Positions 49,324 to 62,010 of a stretch of 64,000 nt of DNA are shown piece after piece. Source of the DNA: Chamaecyparis obtusa (taxonomy: Eukaryota; Streptophyta; Pinopsida; Cupressales; Cupressaceae); assembly GCA_027943335.1 (NCBI GenBank), contig BSBK01002159.1, forward strand, positions 124,001-188,000, given 5' to 3'. The position numbers and the translations under genes are program-made. Below the pieces are notes generated by a model. The model did not search any database. It saw only the letters and a program-made list of their open reading frames with translations, and was not told the origin of the DNA. Each line of letters begins with the position of its first letter. Position 1 is the stretch's first letter.

Positions 49324-50682
49324 TGTTACTATGAATGTTGATGGTATTCCTATGGGGGAGTATCCTAGTAGTGTTGAAGACATGTTACAATGATTGTGTC
49401 TTACATTCATGATAGAGTTTGTCATTGATGTCAACATATATTACTGGCAGGTTATTCAGAAGCTTACAAACAGGTTGCAGAGAATTGTACGGACACAATA
49501 CACAAATTAGCACATGAAAACTTAGATGCATAATATACATGATGTCTTAGGTCACTGGCTACGATCACACATGGTTATGAGTTGATCTGTTAGAGTTATG
49601 GTTGATTTACTAATGAGTGTTTTTCAGGAGATAGAAACTATGATTTTCATAGAGTTGATTGTAGAACTTTGTGGATAGAACTCATGATTGTTCAAGTCAT
49701 GATGTGCGAACATAGGTTCATTTTGTACACTGGCTAGAGAGCTTATTGTGATCATATGGAATTTTTATTGTATAGGTGATTTCAACTATGGCATGTGTAT
49801 TTGCAAAGACCTATTTGGAGGATGACTTGGAAATTGTTTTAAGTAATTTGATGAGCAAGATTAATTTATAGATCTAGATGATTAATTGATGTAATTGTTA
49901 TGTTGTAACATTGCAAGAGGTGTCGTGTGCATCTTCGCATGGGTCTATTTGTATTTTGTAAATAGGATTTATCCTATGTAGGCCGACCCAGATTTAATTA
50001 TTGTAACTTATATATAAGGATTGAAATCCTTGGAAAATATGTAAGGAATATGTTGAGAAACTGCATATAAAAATTGCAGAGGAGAATACGAGATTGATGT
50101 TGTATTGGTTGATATTTGGAAAACAATAGTTGTGTATTTGGACACAAATTGGAGCTTTCTTGGTACTGATTGAGTACTAGAAGCATTTTCATATTAGAAT
50201 TGTTTTACTCTTGGAGTTGTGAGGTTTGGAGAACCTAATGGTAGCTTTAACTCTCAAATCTCTTGATCAGGTTGATCTATTGTTTACCCCTAATAGGTTT
50301 ATTTCCTCTAGATGGGTTGGACTCTTAATAACTTTGATTCCTTAACAGGGACCAAACTATAAAAAAAAACCTAATAGGGTTTGTCCTTTAACCAGGACTT
50401 GCCTATTGTAATAATCAACTCCTAATAGGGTCAGAACTCTTAACGGGGTTATTATACTCATAGTGGAGATATTTGTGGGTACCATTCCCATCGGGGTTTT
50501 TCCCTTAATAGGGTTTTCCTCAAGAACAAATCTTGGTGTTCATGTGTATTATTTCTTCATTTACTTTTCAGTTTATTATTTTGGTTTCAGAAATAAGTTT
50601 GAAGTTAAAGTTTAAAGTATTCATTATTGGCATCAACTGATTCACCCCCCTCTCAGTTGATTAGGACATTATTATTATAACA
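49324..50682 (+). mobile_element. Copia-type solo LTR
   Basis: It runs from TGTTACTATGAATG to ATTATAACA and carries a TATA box (TTATATATAAG, about 50008). Repeats of the AATAGGGTT/TTAACAGGG type lie at 50280-50520, followed by the 3' signature TGATTCACCCCCCTCTCAGT. The neighbouring 5-mers GTTAC and TTTAC are near-identical target duplications; the empty site at 46886 reads ATTACTCC. No PBS or coding sequence is attached. Confidence 0.75.
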
Positions 50683-50890
50683 TTTACTCCTAGAAGGGGC
50701 TATATAAAGAGATTGAGAAATAGGTTGTTCATATATTATTATCTCTTTTATTATGGAAATATGCATGTATTCATATAACATATCTATTCTTACCATATTA
50801 CCATTGATAAATATAAATACATATAATACGCATGGTAGACCATATATGAATTCCTTGTTCATCTTTTACCCTACATGATGGTAGGATCAT

Positions 50891-50902
50891 GCTCTGATAC
50901 CA
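50891..50902 (-). promoter_or_regulatory. Primer binding site of TRIM-like element
   Basis: TGGTATCAGAGC is read on the minus strand 2 bp from the LTR end. The sister copy at 47042-47052 has drifted to TGGTATTAGAG. Confidence 0.85.
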
Positions 50903-50904
50903 CT

Positions 50905-51838
50905 TGTAATGTCCCCTTCTAGGAGGTTATCAATTTACAATGTTTAATATGTACAATTATATATTACTATGCAATTTTGGACTTAAGTTAGATTAAGAGA
51001 TAATTAATTTACCCCTAATACGAAGATGAATTCTATATTGAACCATGTCCTTACCTCTTTACTAATCTCTAATGGAGGATGGAGATTTACTGTCATAGCA
51101 TGCTTGACACCACCTCCATAATTTGGAATGGATTTATTCTCCTCTCCCTATACACAACAACCTATCCTACCTAAATAATTAATGGAGATCAAAGATTGGA
51201 CCATATAGTTTATCACTTGTATAACTAATGTATGTTTGGTTCATACATACATTAGTATGTTCATTTATCTCTAAGAATTTATCTTATCACTATTAACAAT
51301 ATATAATTTTCAATTGTATAATCCCAATATAATTTAAATAAATAGAAATTTAATTTCATTGTGTGTGTGTGTGTGTGTGTGTATTAATTACATATATTAA
51401 TTTCATAACCAAATATATACATATATATATTGATTACTTATTTACCAACATATTTAAGTTAATTTTGTTTAACAATATAATATGAATTAATTTCATAGTA
51501 ACATTAATACATTTCATAATTTATTAGAAATAAATATTAATGACTTATATAAATATCATTATCAAAATATAACTAACTATATCATTGATTTATGCAAGTC
51601 TTAGAAATGAATTAACTCACACAAAGGTTTTCTTACCTTCTTTGAAAGTAGGATGTATTTATTTTTGGCTTATTCAATGTTTCTTTCCTTTTAGTATTCC
51701 CCCACATTTCTTCCTTCATTTTCTCCTATATTTTCTCCTCGATTATCTCCCAGATTTTTTTCCCATTGAAATTTGAATAATCCCCTCTCTTATTATCATT
51801 CTCATCCTTTTTTATTTATTTCCTTCTTTCTCTTTTCT
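50905..51838 (-). repeat. Second LTR of TRIM-like element, truncated
   Basis: This matches 47055 onward, including the CTTATTCAATGTTTCTTTCC segment near 51668. Similarity stops near 51838, where it meets unrelated sequence. Confidence 0.65.
51361..51382. repeat. GT dinucleotide microsatellite, 22 bp
   Basis: (GT)11 lies at the same LTR position where the sister LTR carries the 131-bp AT run. Confidence 0.95.
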
Positions 51839-52359
51839 TTCAAGGCTTAAGTGACACATGATGGAGAGACAACATAAAATTTTTATACTTAAGTCTTTGG
51901 CTACATAGACCTTGGAATCTTTTAAGTAAGTTGTTATTTCCCATTCTTTATCTATTTATCTATATTTTAAGGCTATCATCCATGCTAACTAGCCTAATGA
52001 TTTTTAAGGATTAGGGAAGTTGCAACTAATAGTAAGAAGGTAAAAGTATTACTAATTTGGATTGTAAAAGTAAGAAAAGACTTAGTCTTTTTGTTAACTT
52101 AAAAAGGAGAAATAGACCCGCTACTATTAATGTAGAAATGTTGGGTAAAGTTTTGACTCCAAATAATTTAAGAGGTAGTATAGAAAGATGCTCCAACTCC
52201 TCCTAAATAATAGATAATGGTTTATTATATTTTAAAATTAATTATTCATTCTATAAATGAGTCATTTTCACCTTTATTAGTATACTTAATTTGGCAAGAC
52301 TAGGAGGAAGCTAAATATTCAAAATAAGTACACAAATAAATAAATAATATTCTTGGAAA
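51839..52359. other. No gene recognised
   Basis: AT-rich sequence between the truncated LTR and the copia LTR. Nothing identifiable is seen. Confidence 0.4.
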
Positions 52360-53590
52360 TGTTAGGAATAACAGTCCACCAATACAACTGAGAGGGGGGT
52401 GAATATGTTGTATGACATATTATTAAACTTTAAACTTTAAGTAGCAGCTACACTAAATCAAATGATAACACAGTAAATGCCAACACAATAACATAATATT
52501 TTGTTGTCGAGGAAACCCTATTAAAGGTAAAACCTCAGTGAGAATTAGCACCCACAAATGATGTACTGAGAGTATAGTATCCTTGTTAAAAGATCTAGCC
52601 CTGTTAGGAGCTTATTAACACATTACAATATATAGTCCCTATTAAAGGACAGATCCTGTTAGGAGTCAAAGAAAAGAGTAGGCTTACTACCTAATCTCAC
52701 TACCCAAAGATGGTTATGTCCACCTCCAAAACTCACTATTCGCAACACAAGTGTATATAATGGAAATACACAATCATTGTGAACTTTCTGATAGAAACTA
52801 TATTTTCTTGATTAGTTCCAATGAAGTATATAAACTATCCTTTTCTCTACATCCAAGAGATACAAGCTCACAACTTCCACAATCCTCTTTTTTTCATTCC
52901 TCCCATACACTATCTTTTCAAAAGAAAAGATCTTACATATAAACCTTATTACAATAAATGATCATGTCAGCCAATTAGGATTTCCTAATATAAAAATAAT
53001 TATATAACCCCTTGCTAAGATACACATGGTATTTAAAACAAGTTTAAAACAATTACAATTCAACAATTAAGGTCCAACATCCGTAATCCATGCTCGCTAT
53101 CCATAATACAAGCTACAATTCTGAAGTCGGCTCCAAATAGATCTCCTCCAGAACACATGCCACAACTGACATCATCATTCTTCCCATGAGTTTCTAAGAT
53201 GAAAAAATATTCCTTAATATGTTATTTGACATTCCTTAAGTTTGCATACACTAAATCCACATCGCTTGTAAGATATATCTCTTTCAGATTCCACTATCAT
53301 AGTCCAGAAACTAGTCTTCACCAAATCTGTTGTTACTTAACCAATATGCAATATTATAACATGCAGTCTTAGATATATGATCACAACACTTCCCTATACA
53401 CAAAATAGTGTTCACTCATTTTGAATCATCGGTAAAGTATCTGTACATTATAATAACCAGTCAGTTCTTTTCATCAAAACATATGTTGACATCAGTGACA
53501 AAAAATGAATGACACCAATATTGATTCCAACAATACTCAACAAGATAATGTAGTGATTAAACATATTAAATGCATTAGAAACATCCAAAA
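52360..53590 (-). repeat. 3' LTR of copia element
   Basis: It lies between the polypurine tract at 53591-53604 and a terminus reading TTCCTAACA on the minus strand. The first bases have drifted (TTTTGG where TGTTGG is expected). It is related in layout to the LTRs at 26065/40668 and 49324. Confidence 0.75.
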
Positions 53591-53945
53591 ATCTCCCCCT
53601 TTGGCATTGATGGCAACATATGGGAAAATCCATCAACCCAAATCCATGAAATACAAAATACTCTCTCAATACAACTTTCTCAAAATAGTGAACTATTCTC
53701 CATAGTATTTCTGCCCATATAGTAGAGATTTTCTCATAGTATCTTACCCCCTTTGAAAAAAATGGTAAAGGGTGCCATAAGTCATCAATTGTCTTATGTT
53801 TAGTCTTTATCAAACAAGCATTGAATCACCCAAGTGTATTTTGTAAGTTTCCAACAATCACTCCCCCTGAGGAGTAGATCCATACATCAAGTCCAGAAAA
53901 TGATAGAGCTTTGAATACCTCTACACTAATGAATCCTTGCATCAT

Positions 53946-54899
53946 TTAACTCTCACTAGGAGCGGATTGCACCCCAAGCATACCTTTGAGATACTCAAAG
54001 GAATCTTTTGGCAATGTCTTTGTAAAGATGTCTACTATCTGTTCCTTTGTGATAATGTATTCTAACCTTATTTCTTTCTCTGCTACCTTATCTCTCAAAA
54101 AGTGATACTTAATAGAAATATGCTTAGTTTTAGAATGCATCATCAGATTTTTTGACATATTCACTATACTGGTGTTATTATAATGGATAACCACAGGTTC
54201 AACAAAAGTTATTCCAAGATCCTTCAACATTTGTTTCATCCAAATAATTTGAGTGCAATTAATAGCAGCAACAACATACTAAAATTCAACAGTAGATTGA
54301 GCTATACAATATTGATTTTTACTAACCCATGAAACCAATCTTTTCCCAAGAAAAAATACACCTCCACTAGTACTCTTCTTGTCATCAATGTTCCCTATCC
54401 AATGAGCATCTGTATAAGCATGTAGTTCAAAGTCATCATTTTTATCATACCATAAGCCATATTCCATTGTTCCTTTCAGGTATCTATATATCCTTTTGAT
54501 AGTAGCCATGTGTGTCTCTTTAGGATCTTCCTAATATCTAGCCACAATTCTAACAACATTAGCAATATCTAGTTTGGAGTGATTCAAATAATGTAATCCT
54601 CTAATCATTGATCTATACTTGGTCTGAAAATAAGTCTTGGTCTCATCAATATTTGTCATGTTATAGCTAGTCACCATGGGTGTACCAACAGGTCTACAGT
54701 CTTCCATTCCAAGCTTTTTCAATATTTCCTTAAGATACTTAGTCTGAGAAATAAAAATCCCATTCTTGCTCTGATTTATTTGCAGTCCAAGAAAGCATTT
54801 CATTTCACCAATCATGGACATCTCAAATTCATTCTCCATTTCTTTAGAAAACTTCTTACACATCTCATCATTACCTCCAAAAATAATATCATCAACATG
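53946..54899 (-). pseudogene. Copia reverse transcriptase C-terminus and RNase H
   Basis: The minus strand starts at the active site with HVDDIIFGGND (usual YVDD; Tyr is now His) at 54899. It continues in 54863-54531 (MKCFLGLQINQSKNGIFISQ, KYLKEILKKLGM). 54509-54279 follows (YLKGTMEYGLWYDKN, YTDAHWIGNIDDKKSTSG). 54239-53946 is the RNase H C-terminus (TKHISIKYHFLRDKV, DIFTKTLPKDSFEYLKGMLG). Stops separate the blocks. This is the standard copia pol end, about a third of the original pol. Confidence 0.92.
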
Positions 54900-56142
54900 T
54901 GATCAGTGCAAACCTAATCTATTTTGAAAGGCGTAGATCATTCAAACATTATTTTATGAGCATATTCCTAACTTATAGAGAAAATTATTTGCAAAGACAC
55001 TCCGATAGAGCTTAAACAAGAGCACCTTGTCATCGTTTAATTTTATCTCACTTTAGGGATGTGGGTGTGCTCTCAAAACACATGGAGCATGTCCCTAATG
55101 ATGATTAGGGGGGATTTTGGATCATTCAAGGACTGTGGATACTCTATATTGGCAAAGATTCAGGTATGGAAGACTTGATTTTCCCCTAGAGCCCAAAGAA
55201 CCAAAATGAAGCTAAGATGCAGATTGAGCTACATGATGCTCATGCTAAGATTGATTTTAGACCAAACAGAGATGTGATATGATGATATGCTATGCAAAAA
55301 AATGAAATAAACTAGTTTCAATACATTATTCTAAGCTAAGATGTGTTAGAAAGCTTTAAAAACAATGAAATCTAATAATTATGCTAAAAGCTTAAGATGA
55401 TCTAGATGAAAATTTCCATGATAACAGTGCATAAATTATATGAACTAAGATAATACTTTTCTCTTGGAAGGAGGAGTATTTATAGGTTTTCGTAAGGGCT
55501 TGGGTTAGGAAGAAGACTCAGGGTTAGAGTCATGTTTTGGGGTAGAGTAAGAGGTATGGTTTGGGGTATGGTAAGGTTTACCTTGGGTTAGGGTTGCTTA
55601 AACATGTGTGAGCAACACTAGAAAAGTGTGTAAGGGGAACAAGTGTGGAAGAAGAGGCATGGCTCTCTTTATGAGGCTGTAAGAAGCCTTAAAGAGGGTG
55701 TAAGAGACTTCAATGAGTGTGTAAGGCTCATTGAGGGAAGGGTTTGACAAAAAGCCAAGGAGACTTGGATTAGACTAAGAAATGTAGGAAACATCTCTGA
55801 AGTGGGTTTAGGGAAGGTTTAGGAAAGAATGGAAGGGGTTAGGAAAGTCTAGAAGATTCTTAGGCTTTGAGGCTTTAAATAAATATGAAATTTATTTAGG
55901 GATTGTGACATCATTTATTGAATATTGATTCAATAAAGATAGGAAAATCATTTAAATTTGATTTAAATGCTTTGGGGAGGGATTCTTTAATTAAAGATGT
56001 TTAATTAAAATAAAGGGATTTAATGGCATACAAATATATTAATTAATAAAATAAATAATTAATTAGTAAATGATGATGTCATCAGGGGTTTTTAGAAAAA
56101 TAAAAATACTTTTATTTTCTAAAGGATTTTTAGGTGTCTACA
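54900..56142 (-). repeat. 3' LTR of G-patch element
   Basis: It runs from TGATCAGTGC to GGTGTCTACA (plus reading). The minus-strand start TGTAGACACC abuts the polypurine tract. A TATA box CTATAAATAC lies at 55476-55485. The inner part matches 1-755. Confidence 0.75.
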
Positions 56143-56152
56143 TTTTCCCCCT

Positions 56153-56188
56153 CTTTGATGCGATGCCACAAGTGGCGTGGCATCAAAG
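56153..56188. other. Alternative hairpins beside the polypurine tract
   Basis: CTTTGATGC (56153-56161) pairs with GCATCAAAG (56180-56188). Alternatively GATGCCAC (56162-56169) pairs with GTGGCATC (56177-56184) over a 7-base loop. The two stems share bases, so only one can form at a time. Confidence 0.7.
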
Positions 56189-56191
56189 ACA

Positions 56192-59100
56192 AGAAGATAA
56201 GATGCCCCAAGCTAGAATTTAGAGGAATAAGGGGATGTGCCCCCTCAAGAAAACAACACAAATAGGAAACTTTGTGGAATTTTCTTGAAAGGAAACAAAA
56301 GGAGAAGGAGGAGGAAGGAAAGGGAATAAATAAACGACCTTCCAAGAGCAAAGAGGAATGAATGCAATATGATGGTGAGATGTAGGATGCGACTATATGA
56401 AATATGGAAGATTAATCTATATGATATAGGATGGGGTATTTAGGGAGCTCCATGCATTGGATTTTTTTATGAGCATAAACTAGTTTGATATAGAAATGCT
56501 AGAGACCTGCCAAGGTTATGAAAGAACACAAGGCCTCATCACTAGCGTTGCATAGGACTGACACTAAAAAGACACGCAGGTTTGCCCCAACATTACGCAT
56601 GAACTAAAGAGGAAGCATGGTGGAAATGATGCTAAAGAAACCACAAACACATGACTGAATCATAGGAAGAAGAAAAAGATCAAAAGACCTTGCCCCAGAT
56701 TGCCCTCATTTGCGGCACACCATGGATCATGACAACTTTGAGTAGAGGAACAATGAGAAGTTGTAAAATATTAACAAGATCCAAAGGACAAAATCGAAGA
56801 CCAAAATGATAAATCCAAAAGACATCCTTTGCCAAGGACAGAGATTGATGGTTGATTGATGGGGGGAGATTAGATCTGAACATGGCAAAGGATACATCGT
56901 CATGGACCTAGGTTGATTGCTTAGGTTAGACAAAATATAAGGATACATCTATGTAGACCTATGATTAGGCTTAGGCCAAACAAAATTGAAGCATGCATCT
57001 GTGCAGAACCATGTTGATGGGGAGAATGTTGTGTTGCTAATTGGAAAATGATGGGTCAAGGATAACCATTGTGATCAAGAATAGTCGACAATTGATGTTG
57101 TTGAAGTACAAGGATGAGTGGGACAAGATTTCTGATCAAATGTTGTTGTAGGACTGACAGGGATATGTACAACAAGATTTGATAGTATGTACATCAGACG
57201 GGGAGATATTTACAAGATAGCTCAAAATATTAGCAAAGATTTAGAGGACCAAATGAAATAACAAGTATCTCACAAAACCACTTTCCATAGGTAGGATGAT
57301 GGAGGGTGATTGATCTAGTTTGATGGTGGGAAGATTTGGTCTGAATGTGAGGAAGGATACGTCGTCATGGACTTGGTGTGATTGGTGGGAGATTGTGAAG
57401 CATTAGGCATGTGTTGCTGCTTCCTGATGTGGGATCAGATAAGATTGGATTGGTTTTTGATTGGTCAACCTAAGATAGACTGATGATCTTCAGAAGACAA
57501 CATGCTTTCCAGTGCATGCCAATCTCTTTCTTGAGATGATGAGGTCTACAAAGACAAGTACAAGATTCCCTAGACAAAGTTTATGTCAAAGGGTAATGCT
57601 AGGATTGATTCTAATTTAAGATAAGGATTTGAGAAACTCAAAGGATTGGTGATACGAAGAGAATGGTGGGTAACCAAATAAGGACTCCTATGACAAGAGA
57701 CAGGTAAGATTCTCGAACCTCAAAAAGGACTAAGGGATGATTGTTGAAGCACTTAGCTAGACTGGTCATGATGACACAAGGGTTGACTAACACAAAGGAT
57801 GGGACCTCAAGACACATATAAAAATAAGCTTAGGTGGAGACACAACTGATGCTATGGTATAAGACTCAAGATAGGATATATGAAGAATCTAGGGATGAAG
57901 CAGAAGCTTCAAGATATGCAGGATAATGCCACAGTTGGGCTGGAAAGCCAAGATGGACTGATGGTAGATAGGCTTGATGATGGATGATGTGTCCTAAAAT
58001 GACACAAATTTGGGATCGACGCATCCCAATGATGATGATTGGATTGAGATCAAGGCTTGCAACAAGAATAGGAACAACACTAAGGTTGTGATTAGATGGG
58101 TTGGCTTGATCTTGGATGTTGGATTACTAGAAGATGTGGATGGGATTGGAAGATGTTGGAGGATTTTGCTGGGAGAATGTTAGGATATGGATGGATGGCA
58201 TTAGATTACATGGGCATAGCCTAGAGATAGATACCAATGACAAGGGAAGATACCAAGTGATACCAAGATGGAGGAAATGCTTAGGCATTAATGTTGCAGG
58301 GAAATGCTTGGGATTTGGATGGAGGAACTGCTAGGAGATTTGGATGGAGGAAGATTTGGATTTGGATGGAAGAAATGCTTGGGATTTGGATAGAGGAATG
58401 CTGAGGGATTGGATGGTGGATTTTCTTGAGGATTGGAAGATGGCTGAATGCTTAGGGAGATTGGATGGTAGATTTTCTTGAGGATTGGAAGATGGAATGC
58501 TGGAGGAATCGCTAAGGGATCTGGATAGAGGAATGATTAGGGAGATTGGATGTATGAAAGATTATCTCCAAGGAATATGTCACCAAGGAATAAGATGCCC
58601 CCTTCTTAGGATAGTTCTTTCATTCAGAGGTATTAGGATGGGGTATGATTGGACACAAGATATGCCGATAAGAGGATGAGGAAGGTAAATGGAAGCTAGG
58701 ATGAATGGATTGGATAGAGGATATAGTTGAAAGATGTGATGGATGCCAAGAAGGTGCCCAAGAGCATGTATACCTGGTAGTCTCTATTTTTTCATCAAGA
58801 TCCAAAGGAGGATGAAGGAAGTGAGAGACAAATGGGATGGAGGAGATGTTGGATAAGATGGTGATAGAAGGGAATGGCCCCCAACTATAGAAAGGAATTG
58901 GGGAGACCTATACATGATGCCTGTTTGCTAGGTTTTCATTGTGGTACTTGTCCAAGGGGCTTGAATTGCCAAGTTTTCACCATAAGATGAATGTTTTTGT
59001 CTCTTTTCTTTTCTTTTTTGATATTTTTCTCTTGATTTTTCCAATTTTTATGGATTTTTTTATTTTCTGCTGACTTTGTGCTGATATTTCACTGATATTA

Positions 59101-59740
59101 TGATTTGTTGCTGACTTTTCATTGATCTTCTATTAGTCTTATGATTAGTTGTTGACTTCCTAATTTATTGTTGACTGGTTTACTGACTGGATGCTGATCT
59201 TCTGATTTTCCTAGATGTTGATACAACTTTATTAGGATGGAGGGATTATGCAAAGACATGGATGGGATGGGGTAGATGGGAGATATGGTAGTAGAAAGTG
59301 TTTGGATGGAAAGATGGAAAGTGATCATGATAAGGGGATTTTGTCAAGATCAACATAGGCACATGTTGTGAAGAAGGTGGCTGAAGTTGATGGGATGTGA
59401 GAGATAGAGGTGGATGTGATGGAGGATTTGCGCTAAGATATTTTGGGACATGGGATTCAAAATGGATTTAGGAGATGGAGTAGAGGAATGAGTAGCTAGT
59501 GGATTGGAAACCTTGGATGCCATTGTGAATATTTATTTTAGATGCATTACATCTTTTTTCTTTGGGATCCACATCATCTTTGTTTTAGCTTTGGTGGGCC
59601 TTTGCGGCCATTGGTATGCATCAAATTTTTATTTTTCTTTGTTGGGCCTTTATGACCATTCAGATGTAGCAGATTTTGCTTTTGCTTGGCTGGGCCATTA
59701 GGATGCTTTATATTTCTTGATTGGATTTTTCTTTACTTGA
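56192..59740 (-). other. Non-coding 3' region of G-patch element
   Basis: No convincing coding trail is seen on either strand in 3.5 kb. Between about 58270 and 58560, words such as GGATTTGGATGGAGGAA and GATTTTCTTGAGGATTGGAA recur in an irregular array. The short plus-strand frames in this purine-rich part are composition effects. Confidence 0.5.
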
Positions 59741-62010
59741 GCATGTTGTTTAGATTGGACATGACAATCTTTGGATTTTTTGTGGATATTTCCCTTTATG
59801 CACTCTTGACATGGCATCCAAATTGCAAGGAGCATTGGAAGGAATATGAGGACACGTGTGGGATGGATGAAATATGGATGGATAGATGGAAGGAGATTGG
59901 CAGATATGAGGTGTGGGCATGTGCCTTTGTTGATCCTGACTAGGGATGTTTGGATTTTGGATGAAGGACTGAGTAGGATAAGATGAGGGATGATATTTGG
60001 CATGTGAAGGATATGTACTGGTAGGTTTTGGGACATACGGACCCAAAATGGATTTTGAGGATGAAGGAGGAATGTGATAGTTTGTTTTTGGTTTCAATAA
60101 TGGAGGAGGAGGAAGAACATTGTATGCTTTGGAGGGGTGATGGGAAGATGAAATAGTGGTTTTTGATATGTGCTTGAATTTATCTTTAGCTATACCAACA
60201 TTTCTGGAGGAAGTGCCTTCTTCAGATGTGTGACCAATGCCACATGATTTTGGATGTTTCTTATCCTAAATGGGCTCTAGATTTCCTTGTTCATGAGTGC
60301 CTAGGCCTTTTCCTTGATAACTCCATTTGTTGAGCATTTTAGGCAAACAAGGGTATTTATGACTTGGGGAATAGGATAAACATCTAGTTTCTAGTTCCTT
60401 GATGGAAGATATGGAACTTATTGCTTCTGCTTCAAGTGGGCTACCTTTGACAAATGTAAGTGGACCTAGAGGATATAGTGATGGTAGTGGGATACTTTGG
60501 ATTAGAGGATCCTCAAGAGGAGAAGATAGGATGATGGGATTTTGACTGGGACTGGGAGATGGTAATGGATCTTCAGAAAGAGGAATTGGGATTGTAGGAT
60601 CTTGAATTAGAGGAATTAGAATACTAGGATCTTGGATTGGAGGAATTGGAATGCTAGGATCTTGGTTTAGAGGAATTGGAATGATAGGATCTTGGATTAG
60701 AGGAATTGGAATGCTAGGATCTTGGATTGGAGGAATTGGAATGCTAGGATCTTGGATTGGATCTTGATTTTCTTCTATAAGTTTTTCAACATGCTTTTGG
60801 ACAAGATTTTGACATGATAGGATTTGTGTGGATAGAGTGTTGGGGGATGTATGGATGGAATCTTTAGATGGAGCAGATGGAAGGAGGGGAGATTCTACAA
60901 CTGTGATGGTAGGAAGAAGGGTGAACTCCTGAGGCTCATTGAATGTGGCTTGGATAATGCTAGGAGGAGGAGAAGTGGATGGAGATTTGGTGAAGTCAAT
61001 GCATAGGAATGGCTCAATGATGTTGGAAGATAGAAGAGGATCAATGAGTGGGTATATGGAAGAAGGATAATGGATAGGGGAGGTTGATGGGGCTCATCAA
61101 TGATGGTTTCATGTGAAGGATTGAGAGGGCATGTCTCATCAACTGTAGGAGTGGGATTTTTTGTTGGCTTCCTTTTGAAACTCCTTGGAGACTTCTATAT
61201 TGGAGGAGGTGATGGACTAGAATGTGTAGAAGATGGGGAGCTATGATAGTTCACACATGGAGGTGGAGTAGATGATTTTGAACTTGCCTAGGGGAATGAT
61301 GGTGCAGATGAGGAATTAGAAGATGGCATGACTAGATAGTTCACATCAATAGGTTTAGAGGAAGCTTGTGAACTGGATTGGTTATTTGGTGAGGTAGGAA
61401 TGATGGATTGAGGTACGAGATATGAAGTGGATTGAAGGATGCATTCTTTTTGTGGGAGGGGATTTGTGGCAATATGGTTTAGAATAGAAGATGTTGGATT
61501 TAGATAGGATGGTGGATTAGGGTAATGGATTGGAAGACTAGGATTTGGGATTTGAAAATGATTTGGAGGATAAGGGGATGGAGGATTTGGATAAGGGATG
61601 TAACTTGGAGTGTTTCTATGGAAAGATGATGGTTGGGATATGACTATAGAAGGAGATGGAGGTATGAAGGATGTATATGGGGGATATGTAGGTTTAAGAT
61701 AGGAAGAAGGTGTGGATGAATAGGATAGTGGATTTCCCTTGTCAAAGGTAGGATAAGGAGTGTTAGTGGATATGCATGAAGGCATGGTAGGATAGTTTGG
61801 AGGAATGATTGGATGTTGGGGGATGTTTGGAGAAATCTTGCTAAGATTTTCAAAGTACACATCATGATCCACAAGACTCTTAACATCATGATGGCTAAGT
61901 TTTTCAAAGTATGCATCATGATCAACAAAACTTTCATCATCATCAAGATAGGATGGATTGAGAGGAGATCACACATAATAACCAAACTCATCATAATAGT
62001 TTTGAGACAT
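59740..62010 (-). pseudogene. Pro/Ser/Ile-rich protein with decapeptide repeats and G-patch
   Basis: The probable start is the ATG at 62010 (MSQNYYDEFGYYV, stop, SPLNPSYLDDDES). The longest open part is 61872-61288. A duplicated (V/L)DHD.YFE.LS motif comes first, then a region dominated by Pro, Ser, Tyr and Ile (YPNPPSPYPPNHFQIPNPS). Next is a decapeptide array at 60760-60581, and then a G-patch at about 60345-60250 (MLNKWSYQGKGLGTHEQG ... GIGHT). A Pro/Ser-rich tail (PPPPLLKPKTNYHIPPSSSK) follows. At least three stops interrupt about 750 codons. It lacks any enzyme domain. It may be a structural or RNA-binding product of a non-autonomous element; this is inference. Confidence 0.55.
60581..60760 (-). 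repeat. Six 30-bp tandem repeats coding a decapeptide
   Basis: The units start at 60581, 60611, 60641, 60671, 60701 and 60731, each AGGAATTGGAATGCTAGGAT-like. The minus strand reads PIQDPSIPIP with small changes. The two units at 60701 and 60731 are identical, which points to recent expansion. Confidence 0.95.

Larger units (their letters stand above)
52360..54899 (-). mobile_element. Ty1/copia element, 3' end
   Basis: The minus strand carries the RT C-terminal part, RNase H, a 3' UTR with two purine tracts (TCAGGGGGAG at 53861-53870 and CCAAAGGGGGAGAT at 53591-53604) and the 3' LTR (52360-53590). The LTR end shows the CTGAGAGGGGGGTGAAT signature and TGTTAGGAA terminus in plus reading. Everything upstream of the RT active site is cut off at 54899 by the next element. 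Confidence 0.85.

Noticed and set aside
59698..60097. Two overlapping minus-strand frames as separate genes
   Set aside because: They are alternative phases of the tail of the broken G-patch ORF; only one frame continues the upstream reading.
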